DNA of 64,000 nt from Pseudomonas farris (GTDB taxonomy: Bacteria > Pseudomonadota > Gammaproteobacteria > Pseudomonadales > Pseudomonadaceae). Shown piece by piece: positions 27,129 through 34,265 of this stretch. Positions within the stretch are counted from its first letter, which is position 1, and each line of letters starts with the position of its first letter. A program made the position numbers and the translations under genes. The stretch spans positions 57,314 to 121,313 of the forward strand of contig NZ_JAHSTV010000016.1 in the NCBI RefSeq assembly GCF_019145235.1, written 5' to 3'. Under the pieces are notes generated by a model. That model saw only the letters and a list, made by a program, of their open reading frames with translations. It did not search any database and was not told the origin of the DNA.

Positions 27129-29585
27129 TCACTCGGTATACGAAACCAATCCGGTCAATGCGCCCAGATCAGGTGCGTTGGGTCCCACAGACTGCAAGTT
27201 ACTGTCGGCGCTCAGAAGCACCACATGGGCACCTGCAGCGTATGCACAGGCAACCGGTGTGAGGCTGGGGGATGAAGTATTGACGCCCCAGGAAACCGCG
27301 AGGCGATTGTTCAGCACTGCAGCGAAAGAACCATATGAAGCGGATATTGAAAGAGCGGGGCCTAATCCCGATGGCACTCTCCCACCTTCGCCTGGCTCTC
27401 CCCAGGCGACCAATGATCCGTCTTCTTTCAATGCACAAAAAGCCGTGGTCGAGCCCGTCAGATGCGTCACCGCTTGCAAATCACTGGGACCCTCACCACC
27501 AAACCGTTGGTTGCCCCAGGCGGTGACTGAGCCGTCCACTTTCAAGGCGCCAAAAGCAGCACTGGTAGAGGCGAGAAACCTAACCTCTGCTGGTGCGTTG
27601 TCAGGAAGGGTTCCACCGTGGGTTGGTGCCCCCCATGCGAAGATACTGCCATTGGTCTTGAGTGCACAAAATGCACGGTCACTGGCGCAAATCTGTGTGG
27701 CACCGCCGGCACTTGCTACTAATTGGCCGTTGGGCCAGGTATCTCCCCAACTAAACACCCTGCCATCGCGCAGCAAAACGGTGAAATCTGCAGTGTTGCC
27801 AATAATTTTTGCTGCGGGGGTGAGCTGAGAGATCAGAGATACAGGGATTTCTCCACCGAAGTCCCTGTGGCCCCAAGCCACCAATCTTCCATCACCGAGC
27901 AGTGCGACAAAAGCCCCGGCAGTGGCTGCCAATTCCTTTACGTTAATAAGTTCCTTCTCGATATTGAGCTCGATTGCTCCGCCATGGGAGGGAACTCCCC
28001 ATGCAAAGACAGTGGCGTTTTTTTTCAATGCGGCAAAAGCTTGCCCGCCAGCCGTCACACAACGCACATCCGTCAATCCTGGGGGAGGCAACATCTCACT
28101 GCTGTCGCTCCACCCAAAAACACTTCCATCGTCTTTGGTGATACAACCACTATGACGGCCGCTCAGATTGAAAACACCAGTGATGTTGCACGGACGCAAC
28201 ACTCGCTGTGCTACCGTTTCCCCATCCTTTCGCACAGTAACGATCAAAGTTTTTTCCGGATTGTCGTCAATGAAAGACAGACCTGAGACCCCTTGTGCCT
28301 CATCCGCATAAGTCCAAATGATTTCATCTGCAGCCGAGGCGGATGCAACCAATCGGCTTCGGTTCGAATGATAGTGAGGCCCCGTCTGAGACCTGTGGCC
28401 GACGATGTCGAGCCGAATTACGATTTCGCCGATCACCCTCCCCGCAGCCGTTCTGGAAGCGGCAACGACCTCTTCGCCGCGCAGCACCTGAAAAGACGCC
28501 GTAACAGTGCTATGGACAAACACCTTGTCATTGGCGACTTTCAATACGCACGTTCGTTTCTGTCCAAACTCGTCCGTATCAACGATTCCCGTCGCCGGTA
28601 CCTCCACATCCGGCTGATCGCCCACTTTCGCGGTGTAGAGGGCCTGGATCTTGTCCCCTGCGTGGATACGTGGATCAGCCGTCGGCACAATGAGTAGCAG
28701 CGGGTTAATACCGAGTTTTTCCAGATCAATAATGCCGGGTTCATCCGTAGGATCGTTCTCCTTTTCCCGCAGTATCGGCCCTGGCAGGCGGGTACCTTCC
28801 AGGTCCTCATCCACGGCGTATGACGCCGACCAGATTGCAACAGTGTCCGGTGTATTGCGGAGCTGATCGGTAACAGTATATGAAAACTCCAGTTCATTAC
28901 TCGGTCGCTGGGCACTATCTAAAAACGGGCGGGTGACGGTGAAACACACTGATGTTGGGATCGCGGAACCCGGATCCGGTGGCTGTGGCGCCTGGTCATT
29001 TCTGACTTCGTAAGTCATGAGCTGGCTATTGCACTTCAATGTAATCGTGTCGTAGGCCCGACAATACGGATATCTCACGCACACCTGCGCACTGACAAAC
29101 TCCGGGCCGACGCCATACTTAATCGCATCGGGCAACAGCAACTCCAGCCTGGAATGCTTGCCATCGCCAGGGCTGGCGTCTTCCAATCCCGGGCGGACTT
29201 TGTTGTAGAGCAAGGTTAGTGGCGGTGTCGAAGTGCCAATGTTCCCGCTGTTGCGGGTGATGGTGTAGTACAGCTCATTGACCCTATCCGGATGCAGCCG
29301 GCCCAATGGGATACGTAGGAACGTAATGGCGTTCGGATCTTCGACGATCTTGTAGTCCAGGAACGCACCGTCCCCAACTAGCCACAGATTAATAACATCC
29401 CCAGGGTCCATCGTTCCCGACAATGGTGGAGAGACCCTGACCGTTGCACCCTTGCCATCCTCGACCAGATCGTAGATAGAAAGAGGGACCCCTCTATCTG
29501 CGCCCACAACTTGCCGGGTGGAATTCAGCACCTCAGGCAGATCGAGCGCCAACACGACGTTTTCGGAAGATCCAGATGTAGCCAT
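27129..29585 (-). CDS. Large Ig-like plus RCC1-like repeat protein (3 of 3)
   Basis: An 818-residue protein, the promoter-proximal member of the tandem. Its first 480 residues differ from the two paralogues and contain several Ig-like beta modules, with phrases such as MDPGDVINLWLVGDGAFLDY, NELYYTITRNSGNIG and DKIQALYTAKVGDQP that recur in Pseudomonas Ig-like surface proteins. From about residue 500 there are about eight RCC1-like units (VFAWGVPSHGGAI, LVAWGHRDFGGEI, VTAWGNQRFGGEG, LVAWGEPGEGGRV). ATG 29585 is preceded by GCAGGGCAATTGT. No signal peptide is seen, so secretion, if any, would need a dedicated system. Function unknown. Confidence 0.75.
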   Translation of the reverse strand: MATSGSSENVVLALDLPEVLNSTRQVVGADRGVPLSIYDLVEDGKGATVRVSPPLSGTMDPGDVINLWLVGDGAFLDYKIVEDPNAITFLRIPLGRLHPDRVNELYYTITRNSGNIGTSTPPLTLLYNKVRPGLEDASPGDGKHSRLELLLPDAIKYGVGPEFVSAQVCVRYPYCRAYDTITLKCNSQLMTYEVRNDQAPQPPDPGSAIPTSVCFTVTRPFLDSAQRPSNELEFSYTVTDQLRNTPDTVAIWSASYAVDEDLEGTRLPGPILREKENDPTDEPGIIDLEKLGINPLLLIVPTADPRIHAGDKIQALYTAKVGDQPDVEVPATGIVDTDEFGQKRTCVLKVANDKVFVHSTVTASFQVLRGEEVVAASRTAAGRVIGEIVIRLDIVGHRSQTGPHYHSNRSRLVASASAADEIIWTYADEAQGVSGLSFIDDNPEKTLIVTVRKDGETVAQRVLRPCNITGVFNLSGRHSGCITKDDGSVFGWSDSSEMLPPPGLTDVRCVTAGGQAFAALKKNATVFAWGVPSHGGAIELNIEKELINVKELAATAGAFVALLGDGRLVAWGHRDFGGEIPVSLISQLTPAAKIIGNTADFTVLLRDGRVFSWGDTWPNGQLVASAGGATQICASDRAFCALKTNGSIFAWGAPTHGGTLPDNAPAEVRFLASTSAAFGALKVDGSVTAWGNQRFGGEGPSDLQAVTHLTGSTTAFCALKEDGSLVAWGEPGEGGRVPSGLGPALSISASYGSFAAVLNNRLAVSWGVNTSSPSLTPVACAYAAGAHVVLLSADSNLQSVGPNAPDLGALTGLVSYTE

Positions 29586-29764
29586 CACAATTGCCCTGCC
29601 AAGATGTTGATGCAGGCGTCATGAGATAACGGCAACAGAATCTCTAGCTACTGTCATATCTGCTAGTAGCGACGAACGGTGAAATGAAAACGACTAAAGC
29701 AGGCCGTTCAATTGACTGATCGGTTTACGCGTTGAACGTTGCCATCTGAGATGGCACAGAATTT

Positions 29765-30682
29765 TCACAGAGTTTCCAGCGACACTGACATGAACTGACT
29801 GATCCGCGAGCGCAACCAGCGCTCCGCCGGATCGTTGTCATGCACCCCGCTCCACGCCATCGACAACTGCGCCGCATCGATGGGAAACGGTGGATCTTCG
29901 GCGCGCAAGGCACATCCCTCAACCAACGCGCAGGCTGCGTAATCGGGGACAGTGGCGATCATCTCTGTGCCGGCGAGCAACGCGCGTAACCCACTGAATT
30001 GCGGCACCCCCAGCACAACGCGTCGGGTGCGCCCGACTTTGGCCAAGTCCAGATCAATGTTGCCGCTCAGGTCGCCGGAAAACGACACCATCGCATGGGG
30101 CCGCGCACAGTAATCGTCCAGGGTCAGCGGTTCAGGTCGGTTGTCACCGCGCAGTACTTTGCAGGGGATGTCGCGCAACTTCTTGCGTTTGGCGTTGGCC
30201 GGCAGATCAGTGGTGTAGCTGACGCCGACCGAGATTTCGCCGGAGGCCAGTAACGCCGGCATCAGCAGGTAATTGGCGCGGCGCACGACCACCACGATTC
30301 CCGGTGCTTCTTCCTGCAATTGCCGCAGCAACGGAGGAAAGAGACCGAACTCGGCGTCATCCGACAGGCCGATGCGGAACACATCGCAGCTGGTGGCCGG
30401 GTCAAACTCCTTGGCGCGGCTGACCGCCCCCGAGATGGTGTCCATCGCCGGTTGCAGCTCCTTGAGAATCGCCAGCGCCCGCGCCGTCGGCTCCATGCCG
30501 CGACCATGGCGCAGCAACAACGGATCATCGAACAAATCACGCAACCGCCCCAGCGCAGCGCTCACTGCCGGTTGGCCCATGAAGAGTTTTTCGGCGACGC
30601 GGGTCAGGTTTTTTTCGAACATCAGGGCTTCGAAAATCACCAGCAGGTTCATGTCGACGCGGCGCAGATCGTTACGGTTCAT
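29765..30682 (-). CDS. LysR-family transcriptional regulator
   Basis: A 305-residue LTTR. The N-terminal winged helix is DMNLLVIFEALMFEKNLTRV with AAEKLFMGQPAVSAALGRLRD, and the effector domain follows. The N-terminal pattern (NRNDLRRVDMNLLVIFEAL) is of the NodD/LeuO-like group. ATG 30682 is preceded by AAAGGAACCCCGCCC. It lies directly upstream of, and is co-oriented with, the metallo-hydrolase at 30729-31724, so the metallo-hydrolase is a candidate target; the 46-base gap also allows co-transcription. Confidence 0.9.
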   Translation of the reverse strand: MNRNDLRRVDMNLLVIFEALMFEKNLTRVAEKLFMGQPAVSAALGRLRDLFDDPLLLRHGRGMEPTARALAILKELQPAMDTISGAVSRAKEFDPATSCDVFRIGLSDDAEFGLFPPLLRQLQEEAPGIVVVVRRANYLLMPALLASGEISVGVSYTTDLPANAKRKKLRDIPCKVLRGDNRPEPLTLDDYCARPHAMVSFSGDLSGNIDLDLAKVGRTRRVVLGVPQFSGLRALLAGTEMIATVPDYAACALVEGCALRAEDPPFPIDAAQLSMAWSGVHDNDPAERWLRSRISQFMSVSLETL

Positions 30683-30728
30683 GGGCGGGGTTCCTTTGGT
30701 GTTCAGCCAGGCGCGAGTCTGTCGAACT

Positions 30729-31724
30729 TTACTCGATCATCGGCACTTTCGCCGCTCGTTTGTAAGGCCCGTACTCGATGGGCACCCACTGGAAATGCTT
30801 GTCCACTGCGCTGATATGGCCGACACCCGGAAACGGCAAATGCGCCGCCGTGACCCAGATCTTGCTGGCTGCCGCATCGCTGAACACCTTGGCGCGGCTC
30901 TTGATCGCCTGCTGATTGTCAACGTCGAAACGAATCGATACCTCGGGATGCTCGAACTGCACCGCCAGGTTATGCACCAGATCGCCCATGAACAAAATAC
31001 TCTGGCCTTGGGAGTTGAGCCGGTACGTGGTACTGCCCGGTGTGTGCCCGGCCTCCAGTTCGGCATCGACAACGCCCGGCACTGGCGACTGCCCGGCAGC
31101 GAAGGTCTTGAAACGGCCGGCCGCGATGTACGGCGCGGTGGAGTCCTGAGCGATCTTGAAAAATTCCTTGGCACCGGCCGGTGCCTTGGCCATGGCCTGA
31201 GGGTCAAGCCAGTAATCGGCTTCGGCCTTGGCCGCGTAGACCGTTGCATTGGCGAACACTGGCTTGTGCTGCCCGTCCACCAACCCGCACACATGATCCA
31301 GATGCAAGTGCGTGAGCAGGATGGTATCGACCTGTTCTGGCTGATAACCGGCGGCTTTCATGTTCGCCGACAGCTGACCCGCCGTGGCACCGATGCACTG
31401 CCCCGCCCCGGTATCCACCAGGATCAATTGTTTACCGGTGTTCACCAGAAACGCGTTGAACGCGGTTTGCACCCCCGGTGTTTCAATCGAACGACGAGCC
31501 AGCAACGCGCGAATCTGGTTTTGGGTCAGACCGTCGAGCAGTTTGGGCGACAGGTCGTTGTAGCCATCAAACAACGCCGTCACCTCGTAGTCGCCCACCG
31601 CGAGTCGGTAATAACCGGGCACTTGAGTGTTCACCTGAGCCGGTGCCTGGGCCAGGCTGGTGCCGGACATCAGCGCCAATGACAGGCCAAGTCCGCCAAG
31701 CCTGCAAACGTGGGAAAGCTTCAT
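30729..31724 (-). CDS. MBL-fold metallo-hydrolase, exported
   Basis: A 331-residue metallo-beta-lactamase-fold protein with a Sec-type signal peptide (LGLSLALMSGTSLAQA). The metal motif is LTHLHLDHVCG (HxHxDH), with GHTPGSTTY further on as the third ligand region and a late AAHLPFPGVGH carrying the last histidine. Such exported MBL proteins include lactonase- and phosphodiesterase-like enzymes; the substrate is not predictable. ATG 31724 (with AAGGGTGATCTC upstream) puts the signal peptide at the start; the longer frame to 32000 is upstream noncoding read-through that crosses the divergent AraC gene. Confidence 0.87.
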   Translation of the reverse strand: MKLSHVCRLGGLGLSLALMSGTSLAQAPAQVNTQVPGYYRLAVGDYEVTALFDGYNDLSPKLLDGLTQNQIRALLARRSIETPGVQTAFNAFLVNTGKQLILVDTGAGQCIGATAGQLSANMKAAGYQPEQVDTILLTHLHLDHVCGLVDGQHKPVFANATVYAAKAEADYWLDPQAMAKAPAGAKEFFKIAQDSTAPYIAAGRFKTFAAGQSPVPGVVDAELEAGHTPGSTTYRLNSQGQSILFMGDLVHNLAVQFEHPEVSIRFDVDNQQAIKSRAKVFSDAAASKIWVTAAHLPFPGVGHISAVDKHFQWVPIEYGPYKRAAKVPMIE

Positions 31725-31998
31725 GAGATCACCCTTGATCGAGCCAGAAAATGCGGCCCTGTCCAGGCCGCTACACATTGTCAATCTTGCACGGCCCTGC
31801 GTTGGCGCGATTGCAGCGATGTGCTCAGTTGAGGCTTTTTCACGCTTGGCCTGACCCGCGGAATTAACAACGTTTAACTCGCAAGCCAAAGCTCCCGCGA
31901 CCAAGAATGAAGCCCTCTGCGCAGACCTTTTTTCAGAGGGAACGTGCTGACTTACCGTGCAGCGCACCCGCGCGCGCCCTCCGACACGGACATTGGCC
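31725..31998. promoter_or_regulatory. Divergent promoter region between MBL and AraC genes
   Basis: A 274-base gap that must contain the promoters of both divergent genes. The right part has an inverted segment around GCGGCCCTG and CAGGCCGC near 31752-31772. No sigma-70 pair could be chosen with confidence. Confidence 0.4.
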
Positions 31999-32463
31999 AT
32001 GGCTCACTTTCAGCAAAACGCGATCAGCGCGTCCTCCACTGAAACGCGAAAAAAACCCACGGGCGGGCTCAGTCCCTGGCGTGAAAATCTGGCCAAGCAG
32101 TTGATCCTCGATCACCTCGGTGAAACCCTGGAAGTGACCGAACTGGCACGGGCGTGCGCCTTGTCACGCAGTCATTTTTCCCGTGCGTTCAAGTGCAGCA
32201 CCGGCCTCTCGCCGCAAGACTGGATTCGCCGGCAACGCATCGCCCGGGCCAAGCAGTTGATCCAGAACACCGACCTGACCCTGACGCAAATCAGCCTGGA
32301 ATGCGGCTTCTGCGATCAGGCGCATTTTTCCCATATCTTCACCCGTAGCGAAGGCGTGTCACCGTTTGCCTGGCGGTGTCGAACTGTGAGTTCTCTTCCC
32401 TCCCTCAACAGCAAAAGATCGCAGCCTTCGCCAGGTCCTACAGGGGTTCACTTAACCGTGTAG
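31999..32463 (+). CDS. AraC-family regulator (HTH domain only)
   Basis: A short AraC/XylS protein of about 154 residues that consists almost only of the double helix-turn-helix: ILDHLGETLEVTELARACAL, SRSHFSRAFKCSTGLSPQDWI, RIARAKQLIQNTDLTLTQIS and CGFCDQAHFSHIFTRSEGVSPFAWR. No sensor domain is visible. The last 20 or so residues (SLNSKRSQPSPGPTG and on) are encoded by the repeat at 32411-32489, so the natural C-terminus was probably replaced by a repeat insertion. ATG 31999 and GTG 31957 are both possible starts. Divergent from the MBL gene, a likely target. Confidence 0.8.
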   Translation: MAHFQQNAISASSTETRKKPTGGLSPWRENLAKQLILDHLGETLEVTELARACALSRSHFSRAFKCSTGLSPQDWIRRQRIARAKQLIQNTDLTLTQISLECGFCDQAHFSHIFTRSEGVSPFAWRCRTVSSLPSLNSKRSQPSPGPTGVHLTV

Positions 32464-32489
32464 GCGCTGGCGCAGCCGGCGATCTTTTG
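32411..32489. repeat. Inverted repeat, GATCGCAGCCTTCGCCAG type
   Basis: Left arm AAAAGATCGCAGCCTTCGCC near 32412 and right arm GCGCAGCCGGCGATCTTTTG ending at about 32489. It is the same family as 18429-18537. It overlaps the 3' end of the AraC gene and adds codons to it. Confidence 0.75.
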
Positions 32490-32496
32490 ATCTTGA

Positions 32497-33321
32497 TCAG
32501 CCCTTGATGAACGCCAGCAGATCTTCGTTGAGTTGATCCTTGTGGGTGTCGGTCAGGCCGTGGGGTGCTCCCGGGTAGACTTTCAATGTGGAGCCCTTGA
32601 CCAGTTTCGCCGCCGCGATGCCGGCGGCCTCAATCGGCACGACCTGGTCGTCGTCGCCATGCACCACCAGGGTCGGCACGTCGAACTTCTTCAGGTCTTC
32701 GGTGAAGTCGGTTTCGGAGAACGCCTTGATGCAGTCATACGCGTTCTTGTGGCCGGACATCATGCCCTGCAGCCAGAACCAGTCGATCATGCCTTGGGAC
32801 GGCTTGGCACCCGGGCGATTGAAACCAAAGAACGGACCACTGGCCAGATCCTTGTACAGCTGCGAACGATCGACCAGGGACGCCTGACGAATACCGTCGA
32901 ACACGTCCATCGGCAGGCCGCCGGGGTTGGCTTCGGTCTTGAGCATCTGCGGCGGCACCGAGGAAATCAGCCCGGCCTTGGCCACGCGACCGGTGCCGTG
33001 ACGACCGATGTAACGTGCCACTTCGCCACCGCCGGTGGAGAAACCGAACAGCACGGCGTCCTGCAGATCAAGATGCTCGATCAGCTGCGCCAGGTCATCG
33101 GCGTAAGTGTCCATTTCATTGCCGAACCATGGCTGGCTCGAACGACCGTGACCACGGCGGTCATGGGCAATGACCCGGTAGCCTTTGGAAGCCAGAAACA
33201 TCATCTGCGACTCCCAGCTGTCGGCGTTCAATGGCCAACCGTGGCTGAAGACGATCGGCTGACCGGTGCCCCAGTCCTTGTAGTAAATCTCGGTGCCGTC
33301 TCGGGTGGTAAAGGTACTCAT
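32497..33321 (-). CDS. Alpha/beta hydrolase, non-haem chloroperoxidase type
   Basis: A 274-residue alpha/beta hydrolase. The N-terminus TTRDGTEIYYKDWGTGQPIV and the oxyanion HGWPLN are typical. The nucleophile elbow is FGFSTGGGEVARY, with serine followed by TGGG. Catalytic aspartate is in HGDDDQVVP, and histidine in PGAPHGLTDTH. This is the bromo/chloroperoxidase-like subfamily; many members are really esterases or acyl hydrolases with perhydrolase side activity. ATG 33321 has TGAGGAGACATCACC upstream. It is co-oriented with the flavodoxin-like gene 34 bases upstream, so the two are probably one operon. Confidence 0.9.
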   Translation of the reverse strand: MSTFTTRDGTEIYYKDWGTGQPIVFSHGWPLNADSWESQMMFLASKGYRVIAHDRRGHGRSSQPWFGNEMDTYADDLAQLIEHLDLQDAVLFGFSTGGGEVARYIGRHGTGRVAKAGLISSVPPQMLKTEANPGGLPMDVFDGIRQASLVDRSQLYKDLASGPFFGFNRPGAKPSQGMIDWFWLQGMMSGHKNAYDCIKAFSETDFTEDLKKFDVPTLVVHGDDDQVVPIEAAGIAAAKLVKGSTLKVYPGAPHGLTDTHKDQLNEDLLAFIKG

Positions 33322-33355
33322 GGTGATGTCTCCTCATGCATGGATTTTGCGGCGG

Positions 33356-33931
33356 TTAATAAGGGGGGCGGGCCATTCGTTCGGCCAGGCGTGCCACCCG
33401 CTCGCCCAAATGCGCGGCGGTGCGGCGGTCTTCGGGCGGTGGGGCAAGGTCGGGGGATTGTTCAACGTTCGACTGCGCCATGGCCCCCAGCGAACTGCCG
33501 AGCCGATTCAACTGCCCATCGAACAGGCCGATGCTGCTGCGCGCCGGCAGCAGGTCGAGGCCGACCCAGATCATCGAGTGCTGGGCGGCGAACACTGTCA
33601 TCTGCAGCAAGGTGTTGAGCTTGTCGCCGCACAGGCAGCCGGAATTGGTAAACCCGGCAGCGAGTTTGTCGCGCCAGGGCTGGGCCAGGTAGAACGATGC
33701 GGTGGCTTCCATGAAACCCTTGAAGGCCGCCGAGGCACTGCCCATGTAAGTCGGGGCGCCAAAGATGATTGCATCAGCACGGTGCAAACGTTCCCAGTGC
33801 TCATCCACTTCCTCGACCTGAATCAGCCGACAGGTGCTGCCCAAGTGCCGTTCCACACCCTGGCCCACGGCTTCGGCCATGACCCGGGTATGCCCGTAGC
33901 CACTGTGATAGACCACCACCACGTTGCTCAT
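33356..33931 (-). CDS. Flavodoxin-fold NAD(P)H-type oxidoreductase
   Basis: A 191-residue flavodoxin-like protein. VVVVYHSGYGHTRVMAEAVG at the start is the FMN phosphate-binding loop, and IIFGAPTYMGSASAAFKGFM is the second flavin-binding loop. Residue patterns fit the WrbA/FMN_red-like group, which reduce quinones. The extra basic N-terminal frame upstream (to 34042) is rejected because GGAGGAGCCGGA lies just before ATG 33931. The C-terminus is proline-rich and longer than in WrbA. It shares an operon with the alpha/beta hydrolase. Confidence 0.87.
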   Translation of the reverse strand: MSNVVVVYHSGYGHTRVMAEAVGQGVERHLGSTCRLIQVEEVDEHWERLHRADAIIFGAPTYMGSASAAFKGFMEATASFYLAQPWRDKLAAGFTNSGCLCGDKLNTLLQMTVFAAQHSMIWVGLDLLPARSSIGLFDGQLNRLGSSLGAMAQSNVEQSPDLAPPPEDRRTAAHLGERVARLAERMARPPY

Positions 33932-34265
33932 TCCGGCTCCTCCAGAAGTGTTCATCCTTTTTTCGGCACGCTTTTTGTTGCAAGAAGGTCGGTGCTTTCG
34001 GTTGAACTTGAAGGGATGGATTTTTGAGCGTAGACCGGACACACGACGAGTTAAACGTTGTTAATTTTTAATGGTGCGCCAATGGACCCCGCGGCGCCTT
34101 TAGCGGCATCGCGCCCAATAAATACGGGACCGACCAGGGCTGACTTGAACACAGTGACCGATACGCACTGCCACCAGGTGCTCGACGCTGCGTTGCGCTG
34201 CCGAAAAAACCTGAGGAATATGCCCGGATACCGCGTGATAGACGGATGCAAGCAGGAGTGACCCG
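33932..34265. other. Divergent intergenic region, no gene seen
   Basis: A 334-base gap between the flavodoxin-type gene (-) and the regulator at 34266 (+). It should hold both promoters. A 67-codon frame at 34058-34261 has no family similarity and no ribosome-binding site. Nothing else recognisable. Confidence 0.5.

Noticed and set aside
23242..29585. The RCC1-like genes as part of an insecticidal toxin (Tc) or Rhs system
   Set aside because: No TcA/B/C core, Rhs repeats, VgrG or immunity gene lies next to them, so the link is not supported.
34058..34261. A 67-codon frame upstream of the large winged-helix regulator
   Set aside because: No similarity and no ribosome-binding site; the region is a divergent promoter.
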